A DNA stretch of 64,000 nt from Agromyces humatus (GCF_021228295.1 NZ_JAJQPD010000002.1:1-64000), one strand, 5' to 3'. Positions 38,326-46,695 are shown, numbered from the stretch's first letter. Numbers and translations are program-made. Notes: generated by a model from the sequence alone, not told the origin.

Positions 38326-39579
38326 GTGTCTGACACCCCCGGTGCGAGTACGCCCGCCGGCGCCGCTGAGACGGGAGAACGCCCCCTGAGAATCCTGATC
38401 GGCGCCGACACCTTCGCCCCCAACGTGAACGGTGCTGCCCGATTCGCCGAGCGACTCGCGGCAGGGCTCGTCGAGCGCGGCCATGAAGTGCACGTCATGG
38501 CACCCGCTGCGAGCCGCAAGCACGGCACGTGGAAGGAGATCCACGAAGGACAGGAGATCACCGCGCACCGGCTGTACAGCTGGCGTTGGTTCCCCCATGA
38601 CTGGCTGCGCTTCGCGCTGCCCTGGCGCATCAAGCAGAACAGCGCCCGGGTGATCGACGCAGTGAAGCCCGACGTGGTGCACTTCCAGTCGCACATCATC
38701 ACCGGCCGTGGCCTCTCGATCGAGGCCGAGAAGCGGGGCATCCGCATCGTCGGCACCAATCACTTCATGCCCGAGAACATGCTCGAGTTCACCCTGTTGC
38801 CCAAGGCCTGGCAGGACTGGGCGGTGGGGCTCGCATGGAAGGCGGCGCGACGTACGTTCGGGCGCGCCGAGTCGGTGACGACTCCGACGCGCAAGGCTGC
38901 GCAGTTCCTCGAGAAGCACACCGGCCTGCCCGGTGTACATGCGATCTCGTGTGGCATCGACGCGCACAAGTACTCGCCCAATTGGGAGCCGCGAAGCGAG
39001 AACCGCATCCTCTTCGTCGGCCGAGTCACCGGCGAGAAGCAGATCGACGTGCTCCTGCGTGCGCTCACCCTGCTGCCCGCCGAACTCGACGCGAAGGTCG
39101 AGATCGTCGGCGGCGGCGACCAGAAGCGCAACCTCGAGCACCTCGCCCTCGAACTCGGCATCGCCGATCGCGTGCACTTCACGGGCTACGTCACCGACGA
39201 TGAGTTGCGTGAGGCATACCACCGCGCCTCGGTGCTCGCCATGCCGTCGATCGCCGAGCTGCAGAGCATCGTGACGATGGAGGCGATGGCCTCCGCGCTG
39301 CCGGTCGTCGCCGCGAACGCCATGGCACTGCCGCACCTCGTGCACGACGGCGAGAACGGCTATCTCTTCGAGCCGTCGAGCCCCGAAGACCTTGCGGCGA
39401 AGCTGCGTCAGGTGCTCGAGGCCACCCCCGAGGAGTATCGCGCCCTCAAAGAGGGGTCGATCAGGTTGATCGGTGCACACGACATCCAGCGCACGATCTC
39501 GACGTTCGAGAGCCTGTATCGTGGAAAGCCGGTGACCGACCCGGTCACCTATGTCGCGCCGGCGGCGCTTCCCGAGTGA
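38326..39579 (+). CDS. GT4 family glycosyltransferase (mannosyltransferase-like)
   Basis: 417 residues from GTG at 38326, with GAGGAA ten bases before; an earlier GTG at 38308 has no ribosome site. The donor-binding half has LFVGRVTGEKQIDVLLRAL and VEIVGGGDQKRNLE, and the GT4 motif MPSIAELQSIVTMEAMASAL with the conserved glutamates. The N-terminal half opens with LIGADTFAPNVNGAARFAERL. It resembles the actinobacterial PimB/MgtA group that transfers mannose to lipid acceptors, but donor and acceptor are not provable here. Confidence 0.88.
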   Translation: MSDTPGASTPAGAAETGERPLRILIGADTFAPNVNGAARFAERLAAGLVERGHEVHVMAPAASRKHGTWKEIHEGQEITAHRLYSWRWFPHDWLRFALPWRIKQNSARVIDAVKPDVVHFQSHIITGRGLSIEAEKRGIRIVGTNHFMPENMLEFTLLPKAWQDWAVGLAWKAARRTFGRAESVTTPTRKAAQFLEKHTGLPGVHAISCGIDAHKYSPNWEPRSENRILFVGRVTGEKQIDVLLRALTLLPAELDAKVEIVGGGDQKRNLEHLALELGIADRVHFTGYVTDDELREAYHRASVLAMPSIAELQSIVTMEAMASALPVVAANAMALPHLVHDGENGYLFEPSSPEDLAAKLRQVLEATPEEYRALKEGSIRLIGAHDIQRTISTFESLYRGKPVTDPVTYVAPAALPE

Positions 39580-39589
39580 TGCGGCGCGC

Positions 39590-39663
39590 GGGGCGGTAGC
39601 TCAGCTGGTCAGAGCAGTGGACTCATAATCCATCGGTCACGGGTTCAAGTCCCGTCCGCCCTA
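39590..39663 (+). tRNA. tRNA with CAT anticodon (Met, or Ile2)
   Basis: The cloverleaf folds well: acceptor GGGGCGG pairs with CCGCCCT (first pair G-T), anticodon loop CTCATAA presents CAT, and the T arm is ACGGG-TTCAAGT-CCCGT with discriminator A39663. CAT serves elongator Met or lysidine-modified Ile2; I cannot separate these by eye. The 3' half is duplicated at 42874, so this gene is the likely integration site of a mobile island. Confidence 0.95.
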
Positions 39664-39664
39664 C
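39628..39664 (+). repeat. putative attL: 3' end of the CAT-anticodon tRNA
   Basis: 37 bases covering the end of the anticodon arm, the variable region, T arm and acceptor 3' strand of the tRNA. They recur at 42874-42910 in the same orientation with three mismatches. Tyrosine integrases typically use exactly this part of a tRNA gene. Confidence 0.8.
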
Positions 39665-39689
39665 AAATACCACTTGATCAGGTATTTTC
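39665..39689 (+). terminator. terminator after the CAT-anticodon tRNA
   Basis: AAATACC (39665-39671) and GGTATTT (39681-39687) form a perfect stem with a nine-base loop, followed by further T. It directly follows the tRNA. Confidence 0.7.
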
Positions 39690-40236
39690 CCAGTGAACGA
39701 GCATTCCAGTCGGGGAATGTGAACCCGAATCCCGGGCTTGCGAAGGGTCGCGCGAGGTACTCGATTCAGCGCGGTTCGACTCGAGTCGCCTCGGCCTGGC
39801 AGGACGATTTCGAATCCATCGCTCGTCCTCGAACATCAGCACTCCCGTCGTCTTGAAGATGCCAAAGCTGCGGCGACGACCCCACAACGCTCAGTTCACT
39901 TCAGTGACGACGCAGACATAGGAAGCTAACCAGCGAGTTGGGAGAGCGGGATCGGACGTGGCCGGGAACTACACGCGAATCGCGGTAAACGATGAATGGC
40001 TGGCAAGGCGTTGCGACAGATGCTGGTGTGCGAGTCCCACGGAGTGCACGAAAGCCTCGCACGCATGTTGCGCAAGAGGCACCTGAACGCGATTCTCTAG
40101 CGTGCAGGGCAACTGCGAATCTCAACCACGGAGAAACCGTACGTTGAGTCCGCGGAACACGCGCTCCCTCGAGAGCACCGCTCATCGGGCGCTTGCAGGC
40201 TGACGGAGGCCCCCTCCCCAAGGCCAGGCGACGCGG
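39690..40236. other. left part of the island without a supported gene
   Basis: I see no frame with convincing coding character on either strand; short frames are Arg/Ser-rich and lack ribosome sites. Base composition is lower in GC than in the flanking core genes, consistent with foreign or decaying DNA. Confidence 0.5.
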
Positions 40237-40686
40237 TCAGTCGTAGAAGTGCGCGTGGACAACAGGGTCATGCTCGAGGATGTGGTCGACGAGTATCCAG
40301 AACTCCGGTAAGAGTGGGTGGGTGAGTGCTTCATCCCGACTGAGTTTGTGGCCGAACAATCGAGAGTCCGGATAGGGATCGTCCCAGACGATCCGTGACA
40401 ATGTCCTCGTCTGGATTTCGACCGCACAACACGCGTTCCGGTGCAACGCGTCCACTGCTGCCTCATCCGACTTTTCATAGGCAAAGCCATCCACGATGGG
40501 GGCTCCAAAGTGATTACTCTCCAATCGTTGAGTGTTCACTTTTCGACCGCCGCTACTGTCCAGTTTTCGACCGTCGTCGACACGGTCTCCAAAGAGGACG
40601 CCTTCGCCGCCCGCCAGTGGCGTGTGAGCACAGCCAGGGAAAGTCAGTGAGCGCCTTTGCGAGAAGTCGGTTTCGAGCACGCCCAC
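40237..40686 (-). CDS. hypothetical island protein
   Basis: Up to 149 residues from GTG at 40686. The C-terminal hundred residues look like a real acidic globular protein (EKSDEAAVDALHRNA; RTLSRIVWDDPYPDSRLFGH; LLPEFWILVDHILEHDP), while the first 50 are less convincing, so translation may begin at an internal GTG near 40539. No family recognised. Codon use is less GC-biased than in the core genes, in keeping with transfer. It is divergent from the DUF6345 gene, with a 13-bp palindrome between them. Confidence 0.45.
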   Translation of the reverse strand: MGVLETDFSQRRSLTFPGCAHTPLAGGEGVLFGDRVDDGRKLDSSGGRKVNTQRLESNHFGAPIVDGFAYEKSDEAAVDALHRNACCAVEIQTRTLSRIVWDDPYPDSRLFGHKLSRDEALTHPLLPEFWILVDHILEHDPVVHAHFYD

Positions 40687-40697
40687 CCACTCACGCG

Positions 40698-40727
40698 TGA
40701 CTAGTCCTCACAACTGAGGACTAGTCA
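40698..40727. promoter_or_regulatory. 13-bp perfect palindrome in a divergent intergenic region
   Basis: TGACTAGTCCTCA (40698-40710) and TGAGGACTAGTCA (40715-40727) are perfect reverse complements around CAAC. It lies between the starts of the 40237-40686 gene and the DUF6345 gene, about 190 bases before the latter. It could be an operator or a transcript hairpin. Confidence 0.55.
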
Positions 40728-40918
40728 GTCATTCGCGAGGGGAGTAAGAAGGGGACGAGGTCTCGTGCCGGTTGCCCAGTGGGCTTGCTCAGGTGGAGAC
40801 TGCCGCAGGAAGCGTCGCACGCACCTTGGGGGAGGCGCGAGGCAATCGGACGTGGCCCGCTGACGCCCTTCGAGAGCGCGACGACGCCGTCGGCATGGCG
40901 ACCAGAAGGGAGAGCCCC

Positions 40919-41599
40919 GTGTCCATGGGTATCGAATGGGTGAACGATTACCACAGCGCAGCAGGGAATCTCAGCAATAACGACGACAACGCTCGTGGCC
41001 TCTATAACCGCCTGCACGGGGTGAGGCAGTTCGAATACGGGGACGACCTTGCGTGGGACCGCGACTTCGAGCAGAGCGGAGTCGGCTCCCCACCGGCCGG
41101 GACGGATCAACTCTATGCGGACGATGTGGACATCGTCTTCTTCTCCGGGCACGGCTCGAGGGCGTCTCTAGCGTTCGGCAACAAGAGTTTCGATGACGGC
41201 CTGGCGAGGAACACCGAGATGCGCTTGGGGGACGGAGATCTCGAGTGGATCGTCTTCGACGGCTGCCAAGCATTGGCCTGGGACAACGGTGCGATCTGGA
41301 ATCGCTGGGGTTGGCCAGTGTTCTCCGGGTTGCACTTCATCCTTGGCTTCTCGACCAACTGCTACGACAGGAAGGACCGTGGCGAGAAGCTCGCCGACCG
41401 GCTCAACGCAGGCTGGACGGTTCGGGATGCCTGGATCCGCGCCTGCGTGGAGTCCGAAGGTGCAGACGTGAAGTGGGCCTACCTCCGCGCGAACGGAGAC
41501 GGCGCCGACACGTTCAGCGACCACTGGTGGGGTAAGGGGAGCGTCAGCAACGACCCGAGACCCGCTACACAATTCTTCTACCTCGACGGAACTTGCTGA
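40919..41599 (+). CDS. DUF6345 family protein, caspase-like fold with His/Cys dyad
   Basis: 226 residues from GTG at 40919, supported by AAGGGAG six bases upstream; the frame before it is not coding-like. Predicted active site: DIVFFSGHGSRASLAF with His78 and LEWIVFDGCQALAW with Cys116, the order and spacing of clan CD cysteine peptidases (caspase/gingipain-like). Other recognisable segments are GIEWVNDYH near the start and a Trp-rich C terminus (SDHWWGKG). There is no signal peptide, so it is cytoplasmic. I assign DUF6345 from memory of the family pattern. A co-oriented partner starts 13 bases after the stop. Confidence 0.75.
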   Translation: MSMGIEWVNDYHSAAGNLSNNDDNARGLYNRLHGVRQFEYGDDLAWDRDFEQSGVGSPPAGTDQLYADDVDIVFFSGHGSRASLAFGNKSFDDGLARNTEMRLGDGDLEWIVFDGCQALAWDNGAIWNRWGWPVFSGLHFILGFSTNCYDRKDRGEKLADRLNAGWTVRDAWIRACVESEGADVKWAYLRANGDGADTFSDHWWGKGSVSNDPRPATQFFYLDGTC

Positions 41600-41612
41600 A
41601 GGGAGTCCGACC

Positions 41613-42518
41613 ATGAGCCTCACGATCGGCAAGGACCTACGGGTGCCCGAGCCGCCGAGCATCCCCGAATCGGTACCCGTGCTCCGTGTCACCCACACCC
41701 GATCCCTGTCCCGCCGCGCTGAGGACTTCCAGCGTGAGCTCGAGGAGCGCGTCGAGCGGTGGACGAACGCGTTCCCTGTCGACGGCGAGCGGCGGGAGCT
41801 GGGCGACCGGATCCTGTACCTGAACGATCGCGCCTCGCTCGAGGTGTTCGTGCCGAGCGAGTCGATCTGGTGGAGCGACCGCACGACGGCGTTCGCGGAG
41901 ACACCGCCGAGCGACCCTCTGCCGTCGCCCGGCGAGGCGGAAGAACTGGCTCGTCGCCTGCTTCGGGAGCTGGACGTTCAGGAGGATGCTGTCCGTCCGC
42001 GGGGCGTGAGCACCGTCAACGCGGCGACCGTTGGATCACCCGAAGAGCGCGGCGAGCTGACGCCAACGGCGGTCACCGTGACGTTCGGGTACGCACTCGC
42101 CGACCTTCCGGTCGTCGGGCCCGGCGCACGCATCCGGGCGACGTACTCCGGGGGAGGGCAGCTCGCTGAGTTCGCCCGATTCTGGCGACGCCCGGAAGAG
42201 ACGGGCTCGATTCGCCTGATCGATCCGGCTCAGGCGGTCCAGCGGCTGGCCGACGACCCCAGGTTTGCCGGCGTCCCGAACAGCGGCATGATCGTCGAAG
42301 TCCAGGAGTTCGCGCTGGCGTTCTACGCAGCAGGCCCTGCTGCATTCCAGCGATACCTCGTTCCGGTCTATCGTGCGCGCGGCGAGGTGCTCGGCAGCCA
42401 GGTCGAGGGCGACGTGTTCGACGTCTACATCACCGCGGTCGACCTCGACCCGGTCGAACTCAAGGACAGGGCGGTGCGGGATCGACCGGTCTATCGGCGC
42501 GTCTTCACCGGTTTCTAA
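41613..42518 (+). CDS. uncharacterised partner of the DUF6345 protein
   Basis: 301 residues; ATG at 41613 follows AAGGGAG. Soluble, no signal or membrane segment. Residues 85-120 form an amphipathic helix region (EAEELARRLLRELDV). The middle contains FGYALADLPVVGPGARIRAT and GGGQLAEFARFWRRPE, a strand-turn pattern like that of propeptide or inhibitor-type domains (PepSY/FTP-like). A segment DPAQAVQRLADDPRFAGVP follows. I do not recognise a family. The short spacing to the DUF6345 gene suggests the two form a pair, perhaps a protease-like effector and its regulator; that is inference. Confidence 0.75.
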   Translation: MSLTIGKDLRVPEPPSIPESVPVLRVTHTRSLSRRAEDFQRELEERVERWTNAFPVDGERRELGDRILYLNDRASLEVFVPSESIWWSDRTTAFAETPPSDPLPSPGEAEELARRLLRELDVQEDAVRPRGVSTVNAATVGSPEERGELTPTAVTVTFGYALADLPVVGPGARIRATYSGGGQLAEFARFWRRPEETGSIRLIDPAQAVQRLADDPRFAGVPNSGMIVEVQEFALAFYAAGPAAFQRYLVPVYRARGEVLGSQVEGDVFDVYITAVDLDPVELKDRAVRDRPVYRRVFTGF

Positions 42519-42873
42519 ACGTTCCCACTCGCCACGCATCGCATCACTGGGGGCTGTGCCACCAGCTGTCGGCGGGCAGCGCGCCTTCGTCAATGAAGTG
42601 CCGCCTGTCGTTTAGCTGGCATCCGTCCCTGTTGTGCTTCAACGCGGGGCACCACCAGTTGGTAGCCGTAGGTGGGACCCCGGCGTGCGCGCTCGCGACT
42701 TGATGCGTGCACGTTTATTCACCGTTTATCCGTTCGAGACTGGCGGAGGCAGGTCGAGGTGTCGAGGTAGACTTTGCGCACAACTGGCAAGGAATCCCTG
42801 ATCAGATCGAGATCAGCGGAGAGGGGTCGAGGCTTCCGAGCACAGAGTAGCGGATCGAATCGGCGCTGCCGTC
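42519..42873. other. right end of the island without a supported gene
   Basis: No frame with coding character is seen. Bases 42700-42760 are relatively AT-rich (for example GTTTATTCACCGTTTATCC), and short GTCGAGG repeats occur near 42754-42770. It may once have carried an integrase gene or att arm sites, but nothing recognisable remains. Confidence 0.45.
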
Positions 42874-42910
42874 ATCCATCGGTCGAGGGTTCAAGTCCCG
42901 TCCGCCTTAC
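42874..42910 (+). repeat. putative attR: partial copy of the tRNA 3' end
   Basis: Matches 39628-39664 over 37 bases with three differences (AC to GA in the variable region; C to T in the acceptor strand). The 5' half of a tRNA is absent, so this is not a tRNA gene. The next 120 bases to 43033 hold no gene. Confidence 0.8.
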
Positions 42911-43033
42911 TCTTGAAATGCCTGATCAGCGCGATCTCCGTGCATGAGCTTCTCCTCCGAGTGCGGGCAAACCGAACACCGACTCCATGCCCGCCCGGCT
43001 GTGTTCTCGTGCGTCGGCGAGACCTCTCAAAGC

Positions 43034-43726
43034 TCAGAGGATGATGCGTTGTGCGCGCTGCAGGTTGCGGATGAGGTCTTCGCGGCTCTGTCCGTCGACG
43101 TGAAGGCGCCACATCGGCGTACCTGGAGCACTGCGCCAAGATTCGCTCAAGGGGCTGTTGTCGACTGCGTCGAACCCGAGATCGTCATAGAACCGGGTTA
43201 CCAGCTCGACGGCCTCCGGGTAGTTGCTCGAGACGACCAGCGCCTTGCGGTCGGGTGCGCCAGCTGGTCTGGCCAGCCGCGACACGGCAGGCAGCGTGTC
43301 GCTCGGGACACGGATCAGGAAGCGCTCGTGGAACTGGATGTGCGTGAAGGCTTTCACGACCTTTGAGGTTGGCAGCCGTTCCTGACGCAACTCGTGAATC
43401 GTCTTGAGGCCGGAGTCGACCTCGGCATAGTTCCCATCCCGCCAGACCATGTAGTTGTTGTTGTCGATGACCACCTTCCCCGCGAGTTCTTCGACGGGAA
43501 GGTTGTCGTCGGGGGTGTAGCGGAACGCCGTCACTGCGAAGTCGGCCGCAGCTGCGGCATCCGCTGCATACGCGGCGCGCGCTCGCGGACCCAGGTCGCT
43601 GACCAGTCCTTTCAACGTCTCGGGCCCGCGCGAGTTGGCGATCACAACGTCGTAGCCTGCCGCGATGGCAACTCGCGCCAGCGTGCTTCCTGCCTGGCCG
43701 GCGCCGAGGATTCCGATGGTCGTCAT
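43034..43726 (-). CDS. NADPH-dependent F420 reductase-like oxidoreductase
   Basis: 230 residues. The N-terminal dinucleotide site is IGILGAGQAGSTLARVAIAAGYDV, followed by NSRGPETL and later VVIDNNNY, a pattern of the F420-dependent NADP oxidoreductase / ProC-like Rossmann family. The distal region reads VVKAFTHIQFHERFL and VVSSNYPEAVELV. Cofactor and substrate are not proven. It lies 25 bases downstream of the MmyB-like regulator on the same strand and is probably co-transcribed with it. Confidence 0.82.
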   Translation of the reverse strand: MTTIGILGAGQAGSTLARVAIAAGYDVVIANSRGPETLKGLVSDLGPRARAAYAADAAAAADFAVTAFRYTPDDNLPVEELAGKVVIDNNNYMVWRDGNYAEVDSGLKTIHELRQERLPTSKVVKAFTHIQFHERFLIRVPSDTLPAVSRLARPAGAPDRKALVVSSNYPEAVELVTRFYDDLGFDAVDNSPLSESWRSAPGTPMWRLHVDGQSREDLIRNLQRAQRIIL

Positions 43727-43751
43727 GTGTCTCTCCTTGATGGTGGGTCGA

Positions 43752-44651
43752 TCAGGCAGGGGTCGCGGTCATCGACGCCGGTGGTCCTTCACGAGGTGGT
43801 GTGACACCGAGTACTTCTGCGGCGCCTCGGGTGGGAAGAGCCGCGGATGCCAGAAGGGCAAGCTTCTCCGCATCGCCGGAACCCGCATCCGCGTGGTAGA
43901 TGACGAGCATCAGGTCCTCGGCGCCGCCGATGCTCAGACGTTCACGGTTGAGCGTCATCTCCCCGACCTCCGGATGGTTGAACCGGATCCGCGTGCCCCA
44001 TTGGCGTCTCACTTCATGGCGCGCCCAAAGCTGACGGAATCGCGGACTGGCAAGAGAGAGCGTTCCGGTGAGCTCGATGAAGCGAGGGGCGTCGATGTCG
44101 GTGCCCACCGCCTGCCGCAGGCTCGCAATGAAGCACTCCGTGACGTCTTCCCAGTCCGGCTGCAATTCCTGCTCGGCTTGGTCCAGGAACATGTCCCTCA
44201 GTTGGTTGCCTCCGACAGCGAGACTGGGGGAGAGCGACGTGGCGAGCCCGTTCGAGGCCAGGACGTCGAAGTATCGTCCCTCGATATACGCGGGCTGGAC
44301 GAGCGAGTCCAAGAGCTTGAGTGCGCCCGACGGCACGGTCTCCTTCCGGAACCGGCGTTTGCGCTGCCGGGGAACCTCTGCGACCAGCGTCATCAGGTGC
44401 GCCATGTGATCGTCGTCGAGGTGCAGCACGCGACCGATCGACTCCAGTACCTGCACGGAAGGGTGCCGATCGCGGCCGCGCTCCAACCGCAGGTAGTAGT
44501 CGGCACTGATACCGGCGAGCATGGCGACTTCCTCTCGCCGTAACCCCGGCACACGGCGCACTCCTCCATCGGGGATACCGGCCTGCTGGGGCGTCACCTG
44601 GTCGCGACGTGCCCGCAGATAGGCACCCAGGGGGTTCGTCGTCTCGTTCAC
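43752..44651 (-). CDS. XRE-family regulator with MmyB-like ligand domain
   Basis: 299 residues from GTG at 44651 (NETTNPLGAYLRARR); an in-frame ATG at 44744 would add 31 residues. The helix-turn-helix includes VPGLRREEVAMLAGISADYY and LERGRDRHPSVQVLE. The C-terminal MmyB-like domain has GTDIDAPRFIELTGTLSLAS and WGTRIRFNHPEVGEMTLN. Such actinobacterial regulators bind small lipophilic ligands and usually control an adjacent oxidoreductase or transporter. The divergent MFS gene begins 290 bases away; that intergenic stretch holds no gene. Confidence 0.88.
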   Translation of the reverse strand: MNETTNPLGAYLRARRDQVTPQQAGIPDGGVRRVPGLRREEVAMLAGISADYYLRLERGRDRHPSVQVLESIGRVLHLDDDHMAHLMTLVAEVPRQRKRRFRKETVPSGALKLLDSLVQPAYIEGRYFDVLASNGLATSLSPSLAVGGNQLRDMFLDQAEQELQPDWEDVTECFIASLRQAVGTDIDAPRFIELTGTLSLASPRFRQLWARHEVRRQWGTRIRFNHPEVGEMTLNRERLSIGGAEDLMLVIYHADAGSGDAEKLALLASAALPTRGAAEVLGVTPPREGPPASMTATPA

Positions 44652-44941
44652 GACGCCGACGTGTGTCGCATCGAAGCGATCACCAGGGAGATCTGTTGCA
44701 ACCAGGGCTGTCGAGAGGTCTGATCGGCGCGATTGAGGGTGCATAGCGTCTTGAAACGATGCGGTCGGGCGGCAAATTCCTCACCATCGGCCACGAGGGC
44801 TGAGTAGAGGGGGTCCTGTCAGGACTCAGGCTGAAGGGGGCCCTGGGGCGGTGACATCAGTGTGCAGAGCGTCGCGTTGCACATCGCATGGTCGGGTTCT
44901 GAATACGGCCAATCTCGAAAACCGCAACCCAAGGATGATTC

Positions 44942-46126
44942 TTGACAGACACAATTCGAAAAATTGACACGCCGAACGTGCACAAGCCCGGATCCTGGGC
45001 GGGTGTAGTCTCCCTCGGCCTCGGAATCTTCGCCATCGTCATGTCCGAGTTCATGCCCGCGAGCCTGCTCCCGCGCATCGCCGGCGACCTGGGAGTGCTG
45101 GAAGGCGCAGCGGGGCAAGCGGTGAGTGTCACGGCCTTCGCAGCCGCGCTCTCGGCGCTGTTCATCTCAGTGGTCGTACCGCACGCCGATCGCCGACGCG
45201 TGATGATCGGCCTCACACTGCTCGCCATCGTTTCCAACCTGATCGTGGCATTCGCCCCCAACCTCTGGATCCTGCTCGCCGCGCGACTCCTGCTCGGCGT
45301 CGCCCTGGGCGGGTTCTGGGCGATGGCGACCGCGATGGCTGCGCACCTCGTGCACGCCGACCACGTCGGGCGGGCGCTCACCGTCATCAACTCCGGCGTC
45401 GCACTCGCCACGGTTGCGGCGGTCCCGCTCGGGGCATGGTTGGGCGAGGTTTGGGGATGGCGTGGAGTCTTCGTGCTCGCCGCCGGCGTGGCACTGCTCG
45501 CGCTGATCGTGCAGGCTGCGTCCCTACCGCGCGTGACCCCAACCGCAGGGAGTGGACTGCGGGCACTCGGATCGGTGCTGCGTTCAGGCCTGGTCCTCGC
45601 CGGCCTGCTCGCGACCCTGCTGATCTTCAGTGGTCACTTCGGCGGATTCACCTATATCCGTCCCGCGGTTGAGGCGCTGTCGGACATCGATCCGGGTGGT
45701 TTCGCACTGCTGCTGCTCGCGTTCGGTGTGGCCAACTTCCTCGGTACGGCACTCGCCGGACCCCTCGCTGACCGCGTACCGCGGGTGGGCGTGCTCCTGT
45801 TCCCGACGGTGCTGGGGATCGGGATGTTGGTCATGCTCCTGACCGGAAGCTCGACCGTCGGCCTCTTCATCGCCGGCGTCCTGTGGGGCTTCGGCTTCGG
45901 TGGTATCCCGACGACCGCGCTGAGCTGGGGCGCTCGGGTCGAGCCGAAGCGTCTCGAGCAGATCGGCGGCGTCATCGTGACGATGGCAAATCTCGCCGTC
46001 GCCGTCGGTGCGGTTGTCGGCGGTGTTCTGGTGGACGGAGCCGCTCCCACCGCGCCGCTGGTCGCCGGCGGTATCGCGGCGATCGTCGGCGGGGTCCTAC
46101 TGACGAGCCTCCGCCAGCGCAGCTGA
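44942..46126 (+). CDS. MFS efflux transporter (AraJ/YdhP type)
   Basis: 394 residues from TTG at 44942, preceded by AAGGA six bases upstream. Twelve hydrophobic helices can be counted. SEFMPASLLPRIAGDLGV after helix 1 and RLLLGVALGGFWAMATAMAAHLV are typical of the AraJ/YdhP (DHA1) group that exports sugars, purine analogues or drugs. The substrate is unknown. Divergent from the MmyB-like regulator, which may control it. A broken dehydrogenase follows. Confidence 0.9.
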   Translation: MTDTIRKIDTPNVHKPGSWAGVVSLGLGIFAIVMSEFMPASLLPRIAGDLGVLEGAAGQAVSVTAFAAALSALFISVVVPHADRRRVMIGLTLLAIVSNLIVAFAPNLWILLAARLLLGVALGGFWAMATAMAAHLVHADHVGRALTVINSGVALATVAAVPLGAWLGEVWGWRGVFVLAAGVALLALIVQAASLPRVTPTAGSGLRALGSVLRSGLVLAGLLATLLIFSGHFGGFTYIRPAVEALSDIDPGGFALLLLAFGVANFLGTALAGPLADRVPRVGVLLFPTVLGIGMLVMLLTGSSTVGLFIAGVLWGFGFGGIPTTALSWGARVEPKRLEQIGGVIVTMANLAVAVGAVVGGVLVDGAAPTAPLVAGGIAAIVGGVLLTSLRQRS

Positions 46127-46188
46127 AACGCAACGCGCAGCAGCCACTTCACGGATCGTGAAGCGCAATCGAAATGGAGAACCAATAC

Positions 46189-46681
46189 ATGTCAACGCAT
46201 CGAGTCCACCGGTCACAACATCGCGGATGTCGAGCCCGCTGACTTCACCAAGGTCATCGCGGTCAACCTCACCGGTGAGTTCCTCTCGATGAAGGCGGAG
46301 ATCCCCGCCATGCTCAAGACAGGGGGTGGTTCGAACATCAACATGTCATCCGCGCTGGGACTCACCGCCTTGCCCGGCCAAGCGGCATACATCGCCTCCA
46401 AGCACGGCGTCATCGGGCTCACCAAGGCCGCGGCTCTCGAGTACTCTCCGCAGGGCATCCGGGTCAATGCCGTCCTTCCGGGACTCATCGACACCGCGAT
46501 GGTGCAGGACATCGAGCGGCAGCAGCCCGGCTTCATCGATGGACTCGTCAGCGTGCATCCGATCGGGCGACTGGGCACACCGCGTGCCATTGCTGAGACC
46601 GTCGCGTGGCTCGCCTCTGACGCGTCGGCGTTCGTCACGGGCGCCTCGTTCAGCATCGATGGCGGCTACACCGCCCGCTGA
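46189..46681 (+). pseudogene. internally deleted short-chain dehydrogenase/reductase
   Basis: A ribosome site (GGAGA) and ATG at 46189 start a few codons (MSTHRVHR), but the SDR sequence is in another frame from 46199 (IESTGHNIADVEPADFTKVI). The rest is a good SDR C-terminal half: NMSSALGLTA, catalytic YIASKHGV (Tyr-x-x-x-Lys), NAVLPGLIDT and FSIDGGYTAR. The whole N-terminal Rossmann part with TGxxxGIG is missing. This looks like an in-place deletion that joined the first codons to the middle out of frame. A 130-residue product from ATG 46289 is possible but would not bind NAD(P). Confidence 0.85.
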
Positions 46682-46695
46682 GTACCGCTTCGGAA

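Larger units (their letters stand above)
39664..42910. mobile_element. small genomic island or island remnant at a tRNA
   Basis: The segment is bounded by the 37-base direct repeat from the tRNA 3' end. It holds a short unidentified gene, a DUF6345 caspase-like gene, its partner, and two stretches without genes. The left part (39690-40690) is visibly richer in A and T than the housekeeping DNA. No integrase, excisionase or transposase is recognisable, so it is either non-autonomous or a decayed remnant. Confidence 0.6.

Noticed and set aside
37168..39480. 770-codon minus-strand open frame over the DMT transporter and glycosyltransferase genes
   Set aside because: Composition is that of an antisense frame (runs of Glu, Arg, Asp, His), no start signal, and the opposite strand has two well-supported genes.
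39901..40221. Minus-strand protein of about 106 residues in the island's left part
   Set aside because: Arg/Ser/Cys-rich with no coherent secondary-structure pattern, and no ribosome site in front of its start.
39690..42873. CRISPR array or phage genes in the island
   Set aside because: I looked for regularly spaced repeats, integrase, terminase, capsid or tail motifs and saw none.
42871..42910. Second tRNA gene
   Set aside because: Only the 3' part of a tRNA is present: no D arm, no 5' acceptor strand and no anticodon loop can be folded, so it is an att-like fragment.
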